Source of the DNA: Spongilla lacustris
Lineage: Eukaryota; Porifera; Demospongiae; Spongillida; Spongillidae
Reading direction: 5' to 3'
Assembly: GCA_949361645.1 (NCBI GenBank)
Contig: OX442437.1
Location: 4,923,668 to 4,987,667, forward strand
Length of the DNA stretch: 64,000 nucleotides
The position numbers and the translations under genes were made by a program. The notes beneath the pieces are model-generated. The model was not told the origin of the DNA. It was given only the letters and a program-made list of their open reading frames with translations, and did not search any database. Numbering within the stretch: position 1 is the first letter of the stretch; each line of letters opens with the position of its first letter. This document shows, one piece after another, positions 14,701 to 26,700 of the stretch.

Positions 14701-17700
14701 AGTTGCTGCAGACAAATAGGATATATTCATAAGAGCAGAAATACCTGAGGCTAAAGACCAAGGACCAAGACATTATCCTCAGTGATTCTATAGACCTCCG
14801 AATATCTATGCATGGAAATGACTTTGGGGAAGAGTGTAGTATAAATTGTTTACTTTGAGCATGTGTATTGTTTATTTAGTAGATGGACTATTCAAACTAT
14901 GTGTGTTCTCCATCTTCTTTGTTGCTTGTGTATTAGTGTGTCTAGATACACTACAATTGTAGGGTACGTACAGAGAAAGGTGAAACAATCACCTCGCATA
15001 TAAGAGAAAATATGTCCTATTCATTGCAACCACTGGAAGGGTTGCCTGGGTGTGTTGAAAAGGGTGGGGCCAGAAACGCTTGGAAACTATGTGTGCAGTT
15101 GCTATCTTGGATACCAAGCTCAATGTCTCAATTGGGGATACAATAATTGGGAAAGTTTACGAGAAAAGGGACCTAGCGTGTATTATAAAAAAGTATAATA
15201 AAAATGCATTACGTTTGATTTGCTATACCTTCCGAACAGTTAATGCTATCAACTTCCTATTTTCAACACTTCATACTGCACCATTTCTCTATGGTAAAAT
15301 ACATTTTGGAGTCTTGCACTTGCTCCGTGTCAGTATTGCAACGTTCGATACCCCACTGGGTTCAAACCCGCCATAACTTTCGGTAGGAGTAATCAATTCG
15401 CTTCAAATTCGGTTTATAGGTAGAGTGGTCCTATACCTATCGAGTTGTTCTGTTCGTTAATTTTTATGCCATCCGTTACGGAGATACAGTTGAACAAACT
15501 ACGTGCACGTTTTCCCGCTTGATTCGCGCCAATGTTATAATCCCCGCCTCCCCATACATTGAGCGGAACGCAATATGCCCAAATCATTGGCGCGAATCGA
15601 GCGCGAAAATGGGCACATTGTTTGTTCAACTGTATCTCCGTAATGGATGGCATAAAAATCAACGAACAGAACAACTCGATAGGTATAGGACCTCTCTACC
15701 TATAAACCGAATTTGAAGCGAATTGATTACTCCTACCGAAAGTTATGGCGGGTTTGAACCCAGTGGGGTATCGAACGTTGCAATACTGACACGGAGCAAG
15801 TGCAAGACTCCAAAATGTATTTTACCATAGAGAAATGGTGCAGTATGAAGTGTTGAAAATAGGAAGTTGATAGCGTTAACTGTTCGGAAGTTATAGCAAA
15901 TCAAACGTAATGCATTTTTATTATACTTTTTTATAATACACGCTAGGTCCCTTTTCTCGTAAACTTTCCCATATATATATATGGGAAAGTTTACGAGAAA
16001 AGGGACCTAGCGTTTATTATAAAAAAGTATAATAAAAATGCATTACGTTTGATTTGCCATAACTTCCGAACACTTAACGCTATCACCTTCCTATTTTCAA
16101 CACTTCATACTGCACCATTTCTCTATGGTATAATACATTTTGGAGTCTTGCACTTGCTCCGTGTCAGTATTGCAACATTCGATACCCCACTGGGTTCAAA
16201 CCCGCCATAACTTTCGGTAGGAGTAATCAATTCGCTTCAAATTCGGTTTGTAGGTAGAGAGGTCCTATACCTATCGATTTGTTCTGTTCGTTGATTTTTA
16301 TGCCATCCATTACGGAGATACAGTTGAACAAACTACGTGCCCATTTTCGCGCTCGATTCGCGCCAATGATTTGGGCAAATTGCGTTCCGCTCAATGTATG
16401 GGGAGGCGGGGATTATAACATTGGCGTGAATCGAGCGGGAAAACGTGCACGTAGTTTGTTCAACTGTATCTCCGTAACGGATGGCATAAAAATTAACGAA
16501 CAGAACAAATCGATAGGTATAGGACCTCTCTACCTACAAACCGAATTTGAAGCGAATTGATTACTCCTACCGAAAGTTATGGCGGGTTTGAACCCAGTGG
16601 GGTATCGAACGTTGCAATACTGACACGGAGCAAGTGCAAGACTCCAAAATGTATTTTACCATAGAAAAATGGTGCAGTATGAAGTGTTGAAAATAGGAAG
16701 TTGATAGCGTTAACTGTTCGGAAGTTATAGCAAATCAAACGTAATGCATTTTTATTATACTTTTTTATAATAAACGCTAGGTCCCTTTTCTCGTAAACTT
16801 TCCCAATTATTCCTATATTTAGCAACATAAATGTAATGCCATTCTACAAAGTGCTAAATATAGGAATAATTATTGTATCTCCAATTCCTTGTTCTCTTCC
16901 TTTATACACCACCCTTGCCTTGAAATCCTATATGCCACTAACTTTCTCAAGGAGAATGTTTTTATATCTCGCTTACTTATAATTGATAGAAGGAGGAGAA
17001 GAATTCTTTCTTTCTGGGTTCAAGATTGGGAGTGAGTATAAATAATCTCTACTGTCTTAGCTTTCTAAGTGTATATGTTGTAGATATTCATTGGCTCTAT
17101 CCAAAATATGATTGTTAAATGTAACCATAGCTTTTGGGGCAATAACAGGATCGAGAATTTTACTAATCATATTCATGACACTGCCTAAATAAGGAGTAAA
17201 TTATACAAATGCAAATACAGTGCACTGGCTACTTACCCACACAAGTACTGTGGTCTGAAGAAATTTGGTATCCAGGAGAGCAACGGCTACAGACATAGCT
17301 TCCATTAGTATTGGTGCAAATCTGATTGCAGCCACTGATGCCCAGAGAACATTCATCTACATCTGTGTGTTAACAATCATGTAGTGTATCACCAATTAAT
17401 GATCATTCAATGGTTCTCACATGGAACATACATGTACATGTACATATACAGTGTAATGGCTACTTACCCAGACAAGTACTATGGTCTGAAGAAATTTGGT
17501 ATCCAGGGTAGCAACTGCACACATAGCTTCCAATGGTATTGGTGCAAATCTGAGTACATCCACTTACACCCAGAGCACATTCATCTACATCTGTGTGTTA
17601 AAAATCATGTGGTATATCACTAATGATCATTCAATGGTTCTCACATGGCTGGCTACTTACCCACACAAGTACTATGATCTGAAGAAATTTGGTATCCAGG

Positions 17701-20700
17701 GTAGCAATTGCACATATAGCTTCCAATGGTATTAGTGCAAATCTGATTGCATCCACTTATTCCCAGAGCACATTCATCTATGTCTGTGTGCATGTACATT
17801 GCACAGGACCTCACAATGTAACATACAATTATACTGGTTAAGTGCTTACCCACACAAGTCTTATTGTTTGATGAAATGTGGTATCCTAAGAAACAACTGC
17901 ACACATAGCTTCCAATGGTATTGGTGCAAATCTGATTGCATCCACTTATTCCCAGAGCACATTCATCTATGTCTGTGTGCATGTACATTGCACAGGACCT
18001 CACAATGTAACATACAATTATACTGGTTAAGTGCTTACCCACACAAGTCTTATTGTTTGATGAAATGTGGTATCCTAAGAAACAACTGCACACATAGCTT
18101 CCAATGGTATTGGTGCAAATCTGATTGCATCCACTTATACCCAGAGCACATTCATCTACGTCTGTGTGTGTGGAATTGGCATATCATACTGATGACCTTA
18201 TGGTTCTAACATTAGGTAGTTATGTGCTCACCCACACAAGTCTTATTGTTTGATGAAGTGTGGTATCCTAGGAGACAACTGCACATATAGCTTCCAATGG
18301 TATTGGTGCAAATCTGAGTACATCCACTTATACCCAGAGCACATTCATCTACATCTGTGTGTTAACAATCATGTAGTGTATCACCAATTAATGATCATTC
18401 AATGGATCTCACATGGAACATACATGTACATGTACATATACACTTACCCACACAAGAACTATGGTCTGAAGAAATTTGGTATCCAGAGTAGCAACTGCAC
18501 ACATAGCTTCCAATGGTATTGGTGCAAATCTGAGTACATCCACTTATACCCAGAGCACATTCATCTACATCTGTGTGTTAACAATCATGTAGTGTATCAC
18601 CAATTAATGATCATTCAATGGATCTCACATGGAACATACATGTACATGTACATATACACTTACCCACACAAGAACTATGGTCTGAAGAAATTTGGTATCC
18701 AGAGTAGCAACTGCACACATAGCTTCCAATGGTATTGGTGCAAATCTGAGTACATCCACTTATACCCAGAGCACATTCATCTACATCTGTGTGTTAACAA
18801 TCATGTAGTGTATCACCAATTAATGATCATTCAATGGATCTCACATGGAACATACATGTACATGTACATATACACTTACCCACACAAGAACTATGGTCTG
18901 AAGAAATTTGGTATCCAGAGTAGCAACTGCACACATAGCTTCCAATGGTATTGGTGCAAATCTGAGTACATCCACTTATACCCAGAGCACATTCATCTAC
19001 ATCTGTGTGTTAAAAATCATGTAGTGTATCACCAATTAATGATCATTCAATGGATCTCACATGGAACATACATGTACATGTACATATACACTTACCCACA
19101 CAAGAACTATGGTCTGAAGAAATTTGGTATCCAGAGTAGCAACTGCACACATAGCTTCCAATGGTATTGGTGCAAATCTGAGTACATCCACTTATACCCA
19201 GAGCACATTCATCTACATCTGTGTGTTAACAATCATGTAGTGTAACACAAATTAATGATCATTCAATGGTTCTCACATGGAACATACATGTACATGTACA
19301 TATACAGTGTACTGGCTACTTACCCACACAAGTACTATGATCTGAAGAAATTTGGTATCCAGGGTAGCAACTGCAAATATAGCTTCCATTAGTATTGGTG
19401 CAAATCTGATTGCATCTGCTTATACCCAGAGCACATTCATCTACATCTGTGTGTTGACAATCATGTAGTGTAACACCAATTAATGATCATTCAATGGTTC
19501 TCACATGGAATGAGTGTAATGGCTACTTACCCAGACAAGTACTATGGTCTGAAGAAATTTGGTATCCAGGGTAGCAACTGCACATATAGCTTCCAATGGT
19601 ATTGTTGCAAATCTGATTGCATCCACTTATTCCCATAGCACATTCATCTACATCTGTATATTAGCAATCAGGTAGTGTACCACTAATGATCATTCAATGG
19701 TTCTCACATGGAACATACATGTACATATACAGTGATCTGGCTACCTACCCACACAAGCAGTATGGTCTGAAGGCATAATTAATCCAAACTGCATAGCAAT
19801 ATTTTAAAAATAATTCTTAGACACTGATTTAATCAACTAACATATACGTGCCTAACATGCACAACTAAGCCTGTAAACATTCTTGCACACAAGCTCATCC
19901 AGGAAGCACATTCATGGCACATAAGATTTAAAAAAATTTAAAACCAAATGTTTTTCCATGTAGCCACCTCGTAATGATTTTTGGGGTGTATAAGTGTACA
20001 GCTTTGATATGCAAGCTATTGGATGATTAAATTTAAATTTGTGTGCTATGTATGTATAATGAATGATTAGACCATTCAGTATTAGTAGCTCATTGTAAAT
20101 TAGAATCTGCAACTTATTGTCTTGAGACAGCATGGTTTTGCCATTGGTATATAAATTAATGTTTACCTGGTAAGTGTTTGTTATAATGGTGGCACGTGTT
20201 GGACATGAACTGATGATGTTCTGGAGGGCCACTTAACCATTCAAGGTATTTAATGCATTAATTAATTGCATCAACAAGTAATAGTGTTGTGCTCACCAAA
20301 TCCAGGTTGATCCTACAGATAGCACAACTTATTTTTATTTGCCTGATATTATGGCAAGACAGGAGGTAAGCATTTTAAATGAGACCATGGCTTCCTTTCC
20401 ATGGGCATTACACATCTTGCTTAACTCACAATCATACATGTATGCACTTTCTGTGTCTGCGAATGTGACATAATTATAAGTTGGCATGTTTATCATAGAG
20501 TACAGAAATAATCACCATGCATATAAGAGAAAGTATGTCCTATTCATTGCAAACATTGGAAGGTAGAATGGGCGGGTGGGGAAGGGGGAGGGGGTGGGAG
20601 TAGCTGGAATATCTGTTAAAGCTGGTTAGGTTGTTGAAAGAGAATATGCGGGTCGTGGTGCCCATTCACTCAGCGTCACTGCTGGAGTTGCCACCTACTG

Positions 20701-23700
20701 CCATATAAGACTGTGGTTCTTCTTTATCCAAACATTCTCTCCAAGAAAGTTAGTCGTATATAGGATTTGAAGGCAATGGTGGTGTAAAAAGAAAGGAAAC
20801 AGGGGATTGGAGATACGATAAGCACAATCTTGCACTTGGTAGAACGGCATTACATTTATATTGCTAAATATGGGAAGATTGTGCTTATCGTATCTCCAAT
20901 CCCTTGTTCCCTTCCTTTTTACACCATAATTGCCTTCAAATACTATATACCACTTACTTTCTCGGAGAGAATGTTCTAATACCTAGTTTCATTCTTTTCT
21001 TCCTTTTTTAATAGTGTCTATATTGCACAACGCATACACCTGTAAATTGTACTTCATTTGTTCAACTTCTTTCACTTGTTAACTATATTTTCACATTGAA
21101 TAAGTACCTAGGTTTTATATTTAAAAATGCAGCCTTTGTAATGTTGTAGTGTCATTTTATTATTGCCGACACTTAATACGCAGTTCCCACTTCAATTATT
21201 CTTTGTTTTCCATGTAGAAAGATCACACAATACATTGGGATAAGCACCATGCAGTGTGAGCAGGGCTCATTTGTTATTTCTGAGATTTGGCTAAAAGTGC
21301 ATCATCTATTTCCCTTACAACTGAGGGTGTTCTTGCTCACACTGGTGAACCTTATGTTGGGGTGACTGGTCACCGGATAGACAAACAGCCGTTGCCTATT
21401 TCAGGAAAATTCAATTGCAAGTTGGTGTCAGTAGTTCTAGCTGTCAAAGTCGATAACGAAACTTAGACAGCTGACAACATTGCTGCATTACTAAAAAGAT
21501 TATGTCAATGTGAAATCAGTATACCAACTTGGAACCAGACTGAACAGCATCACTGGTAATAGAAAGTGCAGTTGACCCTAAAAGAGCAAAAGTTGCAGTC
21601 TTCAACTCGTGATCTTTTCACTTATTTAGTGACATTGCTAGTTCTATCAGGAAGTGCTGTCAGAGGTTAAAAATTTTAAAGCAATTGCAGAAAGAAAAAA
21701 AAAATCAAGTCTGATAGTGGAGTGCTAGAATTATATATTGGCTGGTGATAACGAGCAGCTTGAATCAGACAGCCTGGGAAAATACACTCACTCTGTGCAT
21801 GGCCTTATCACTGATCAAGGACATTATTACACGATGGAACTCTACCTACTACATGTTAGAGTGGTGCGTAACTCTAGAACCTTTCAATAAAGGATGTGTG
21901 TAGGGATTCAATATACAGCCAACTCCAACTGCTCTACAATTGAGAAAATACAAGCCCATTCTCTACAAGGAAGAATGTTTCAGTGTTGCTGATGTGTACA
22001 TTGATGCTGCTGATGCACCTGATGATCAGCCTGATGCCCAATCTACACGAATAGGAGCAAAGATTGCATTGGATGCATTCTTCGATTTTGATCTGCATGA
22101 TACTTGTAGCTTTTAGATGATCTTACTTTGAAGCAGCTAAACACCAAGGAGACTGTTGATGATGAGTTTCACAGATACCTATAGGCAGAATCTACCAATT
22201 GGCATTCGAATAATGTAATGAGTGGCAGAGCAATGATGAGGGAAATTTCCAAATTTTCTTACAGTCCATTGAAGTACCTGGCTATTCCAGCATCAAGTAC
22301 ACCATCAGAGCATGTTTTTATTTTTATTTTATTTTTTACAGCTAAAGCTAATACAAAGATGTTCAGCATATATTTTTTCATAATGCAAACAAAATCCATT
22401 ATTATTTAAGCTTGCACAAGTCAGCATTGATGGTTGACCGCCAACTGTGACCATCAACTTGAGATTTGATGGTTTTGGTGGTCAAAAATGGACCTGACCA
22501 TGCTGGATAGGCCGCAAATGGTTGGCCATGACTGTAAATGGTAACAATTGATGCCGGCCATTGATGCTGGCCATTGCTGTATGGTTGCAACCATGACTCT
22601 CATGGGGCTAATCTGGTCAGCTGGCCATCCAGGACCAGTGTCCAGGACTTGTTCCAATTGGTCAGCCGCAGCAACTGCAGTGCACTATACATTTTTATAT
22701 AGAAAAAAAGAATTTGCTCAACCACAGACCCCGCTAGTATGGTTTCTATGTGTTCACATACCAACTCCAAACTTTTATGGTTTGTATGAGAAGAAAGAGA
22801 TTGTGTTGAATCACAGACCCCACTTTTATGGTCACAATGACGCTGAAGCCTGTGCTTTGCTACCAGTAATTTATTAAGATCAAGCTTTTACCTAAACATT
22901 GAAATCAACAAAACTCTAGTTCAGAAATTCATAATACTAAACAACCTCAACAGAAAGTTCTTACCTTGTCTGCTCTGGTGCCTTTCGGCTTAAATCTAGA
23001 CAAAGATATAACCCACAATACCTCTTGAACCGATCAAATATTGATGGAAGGAGAAGAATTTTTTCTGGGTTCAAGAGTGGGAACAAGTATATATATTACT
23101 GTCTTGGCTTTCTCATTTCTGTCAAATACACTCGGTAAATGTGATAGAAGCCACGGATAGTCAGCAATAGTGGCATACAACCGTGTACAATACTTATTTA
23201 CTTCAATCGCGTGACCCTCTTACTTCAAAAGTATGTTATACCAGTACTTAACCACACAAGTACTATGGTCTAAAGGAATTTGGTATCCAGGGTAGCAACT
23301 GCACATATAGCTTCCATTAGTATTGGTGCAAATATGATTGTGTCCACTGATGCCCAGAACACATTCATCTATGCCATCTGTGTTTTATGCATGTGTATAT
23401 ATATATTTTTACAGGGTGTCTCTCAATCAAGGAAAATTGTTTATAAGTTAACCACATTTTCAATTAATTAACTGTTTGTGGTTAATTTATATGCAACTTT
23501 CCTTGATTGAGGAACACCCTGTATAACTACCATGTTACTGGCTATGTGCTTAGGCCTTACCCACAAATATCTTGTTGTTTAAGTAAAAGTGGTATCGTAT
23601 TGGTGCAAATTTGATTGCTTCCACTGATAAGAATGCATTTGTCTATGTCTATGCATTTCAAATGAATATGAATTTGCAAATTGTAGTAGTGGACATTGTG

Positions 23701-26700
23701 TATGAGTATGTATATTACGCATGCGCGGGGTGAGGGGGGGCATTGATTGGAATTATGAGATCTTAGAGTAGATTAGCTGTGTGAGTCAACCTGAGTTTGA
23801 GCCCAACGGTAACGCTACATGGTGGCAGCGGTTTTAAGTTATTGATTTGAAAATGGCAACTTATCAAGTGTCGCCACCCGAACCATTTACATTCAGCCGT
23901 CCGGAGGAGTGGCCAAAATGGACCAAGCGCTTCGAACGGTTCTGTCTAGCCTCCGACCTACACAAGAAAGATGGGGTGAGCCAGGTAAATACGCTTATCT
24001 ACACCATGGGAAGTGAAGCGGATGACATTTTGTACTACTGGTGATATCAGACGTAATGGAGAGTTCCGGCCTGTGGCCTACATTTCTCGGGCAATGACAC
24101 CAACAGAACAGCGATATGCCCAGATCGAGAAAGAGGCTCTTGCTCTCACCTGGGCATGCGAGAGCTTTTCAGATTATCTGCTGGGTTTAAGGTTTCATAT
24201 TGAGACAGACCATAAACCTTTGGTACCTCTTTTCAGCACAAATTTTTTTGGACGAACTCCCTCTGCGTGTGCAACGCTTTCGCTTAAGACTCATGCGATT
24301 TCAGTTTTCTATTTCCCATGTACCTGGGAAAAACTTAACTACAGCAGATGCATTGTCCAGAGCCCCATCGTCTGAACCTCTGGAAGGTGATAAGGTTCTA
24401 CAGGATGAGGCTGATGTATATGTTAATATGGTGGTCAAAGCCCTACCAGCTACAGAAAGACGTATAAATCAAATACAACAACATCAAGAGAAAGATGAGG
24501 TTTGCAGATAAATTGCAGTCTACTGTTACCAGGGTTGGCCAAAGGAAAAAGTGATCTCACATATACTGCGTCCTTACCTTTCTGTTGCAGGGGAACTGGC
24601 AATTGAGAATAATCTTCTGATGTGTGGCAGTAGGATAGTAATTCCATCATCACTGAGAAAGGATATAGGATATTTCATGCTGGACATCAAGGCATCACAA
24701 TTCACAAAATGCCGAGAGAGGGCACGTCAGTCCGTGTGGTGGCCTGGGATCTAATCCAATAGTTGACTAGCTTGGAAGAGCTAGTCAACGGATGTCATAT
24801 ATGCTGCAAAACACAGTCTCAAAGAGCAGAACCACTCATAACAACACCCCTTCCAGATCTTCCATGGCAGAAAGTGGCAAGAGACATATTCGAGTGGAAG
24901 AAATCCAACTATCTTCTCACTGTGGACTATTATTCAAGATTTATCGAGGTTGCTAGGCTAAGATGTATGACAGCTGACGAAGTCATATTACACACCAAGT
25001 CTGTTTTTGCCCGACATGGAATACCAGAAGAGGTAATTTCTGATAATGGTCCCCAGTTCAGTTCAAAACTCTTCCAGCTATTTAGTCATGAATATGGTTT
25101 TATCATATCACGAGCAGCCCTCTGTACCCTCAAAGCAATGGGGAGGCAGAGCGTGCAGTCAAAACCATCAAAGCATTGTTAAACAAAGCTTCCGATCCGA
25201 GCATGGCATTGCTTGCTTATAGATCAACACCACTTCAGTGTGGATTCAGTCCAGCAGAACTTCTGATGAGCAGAAAGCTTAGAACCACTCTGCCTTTGGT
25301 GAGGAAAGAACGCATCCCTAAGGTACCTGACATCAAAGTTGTGCAGCGGGAAGACAACGAGGCAAAGACTAAGCAAAAGAAGAATTTCAATTCACACCAT
25401 GGAGTCTATGAGTTGCCAGAACTGTACCTGAGAGACACTGTGTGGATAAAGAATCACCAGGCGGAAGGGAAGGTGATTCAAGAGATTGCCTCAAGGTCAT
25501 ATGTGGTACACACCCCAGAGGGAGAGCTTTGAAGAAATAGAAGACACCTGATCCAATTACCCAAGAAGAGTGATGATAAAAATGGGGAGATCGTAATCTC
25601 AGATGATAAGAGTACAGGTACAGAAGAGAAGGAGAAATATGCTGAGAATCATGCTATTGAGGAGGAGCAAGATGACACAGAAGAAACTCAGATTGAAAAT
25701 ATTACTCCGACTGTCGACGAGGAACTAACAAGAGATCACAGAGAACTGGAGGCAGAACAACATGTGCTACCAAGAGGATGTACTACTGGTGTTCAGACTC
25801 GAAGTGGAAGGTGGTCTAGACCCCCTGATCGTTATGGATGGTGAACACACTAAGAAAGGAGGATGTAGTAGTGGACATTGTGTATGAGTATGTATATTAC
25901 GCATGCACGGGGTGAGGGGGGCATTGATTGGAATTATGAGATCTTAGAGTAGATTAGCTGTGTGAGTCAACCTGAGTTTGAGCCCAACGGTAACGCTACA
26001 CAAATTCTAAAATGCAGCTATGACTTTACGTAATCACTTGTCAATGAAATTTGTATTAAAAATTGGATTGTATGCCATGATACCTGTTGAACATCCATAT
26101 TAAGTTGTGAATGGGATATAGAATTACAATTGAGTTTCAATATAAAACCTGCCACCATAACTATGCATCTAGACCAATAATAAATCGAACTAAACAACTT
26201 GCATTACTGTCCTCAAAATTGCATAAAATAAATTTAAGCAAACTGAAATGCTTAAAATTCCAGAAGTGGCTTTAATTTATTACCTGTGAAACAAGCTACT
26301 GCCCGATTGTCTGGATGAGGCTTTTGTTATATAAGAATTTCTCTTACCTTGGAAACAAGCTGGGGCAAAGTTCCCTTTGTACATCACTTTTCTCCATGTT
26401 GGATCACCATTTAACCCTGTGGTACATCCAGCTCGCCATCCACCATTATTAATGTCCAGATGCCAGCACAAGCGACTAGCACAGTCAGTACTACCTGTAT
26501 CACATACAGTCAAGGTCACACTGGATGAAGATGCAAAACCAAAACTGTATGATGGATAACGGTACCAGTAAGCTCCTCTTCCTGGGTCATAATATGCTGT
26601 TGTAGTCGAATTAGTTACTGCAAAGATGTTAGATAAGCCAAATGCTCCAACTGCAAAGGTAGTTGTTGAAATGGAGTTTTTAGCACCAACAAAGACAAAT

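Larger units (their letters stand above)
23682..26000 (+). mobile_element. Internally deleted gypsy-type LTR retrotransposon
   Basis: Two LTRs (138 and 137 bp) start TG and end CA and differ by one substitution and one base in a G-run. The 5-bp CAAAT flanks both sides (23677-23681 and 26001-26005). TGGTGGCAGCGG follows the left LTR as the likely primer-binding site. The interior keeps a short gag N-terminus, RNase H and integrase. Protease and reverse transcriptase are absent, so at 2.3 kb it is far shorter than a full gypsy element. It is antisense to the host gene and lies in a receptor intron. Near-identical LTRs suggest a recent insertion of an already deleted copy. Confidence 0.9.

Noticed and set aside
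14525..14719. 64-codon frame as a small gene
   Set aside because: It is part of the LINE remnant (C2H2 finger region) and starts at a codon other than ATG.
15414..16560. Paired 80-98-codon frames around 15.4-16.8 kb
   Set aside because: They are mirror images produced by the palindrome arms and have no domain.
18250..19245. 331-codon plus-strand open frame with a repeating 72-residue unit
   Set aside because: It is the antisense shadow of the EGF exon-intron repeat. The period (216 bp) is a multiple of three, which keeps the frame open across intron sequence too.
17237..19653. Regularly spaced repeats that look like a CRISPR array
   Set aside because: The repeated unit is a coding EGF exon with splice sites, the spacers are also repeated, and the DNA is eukaryotic.
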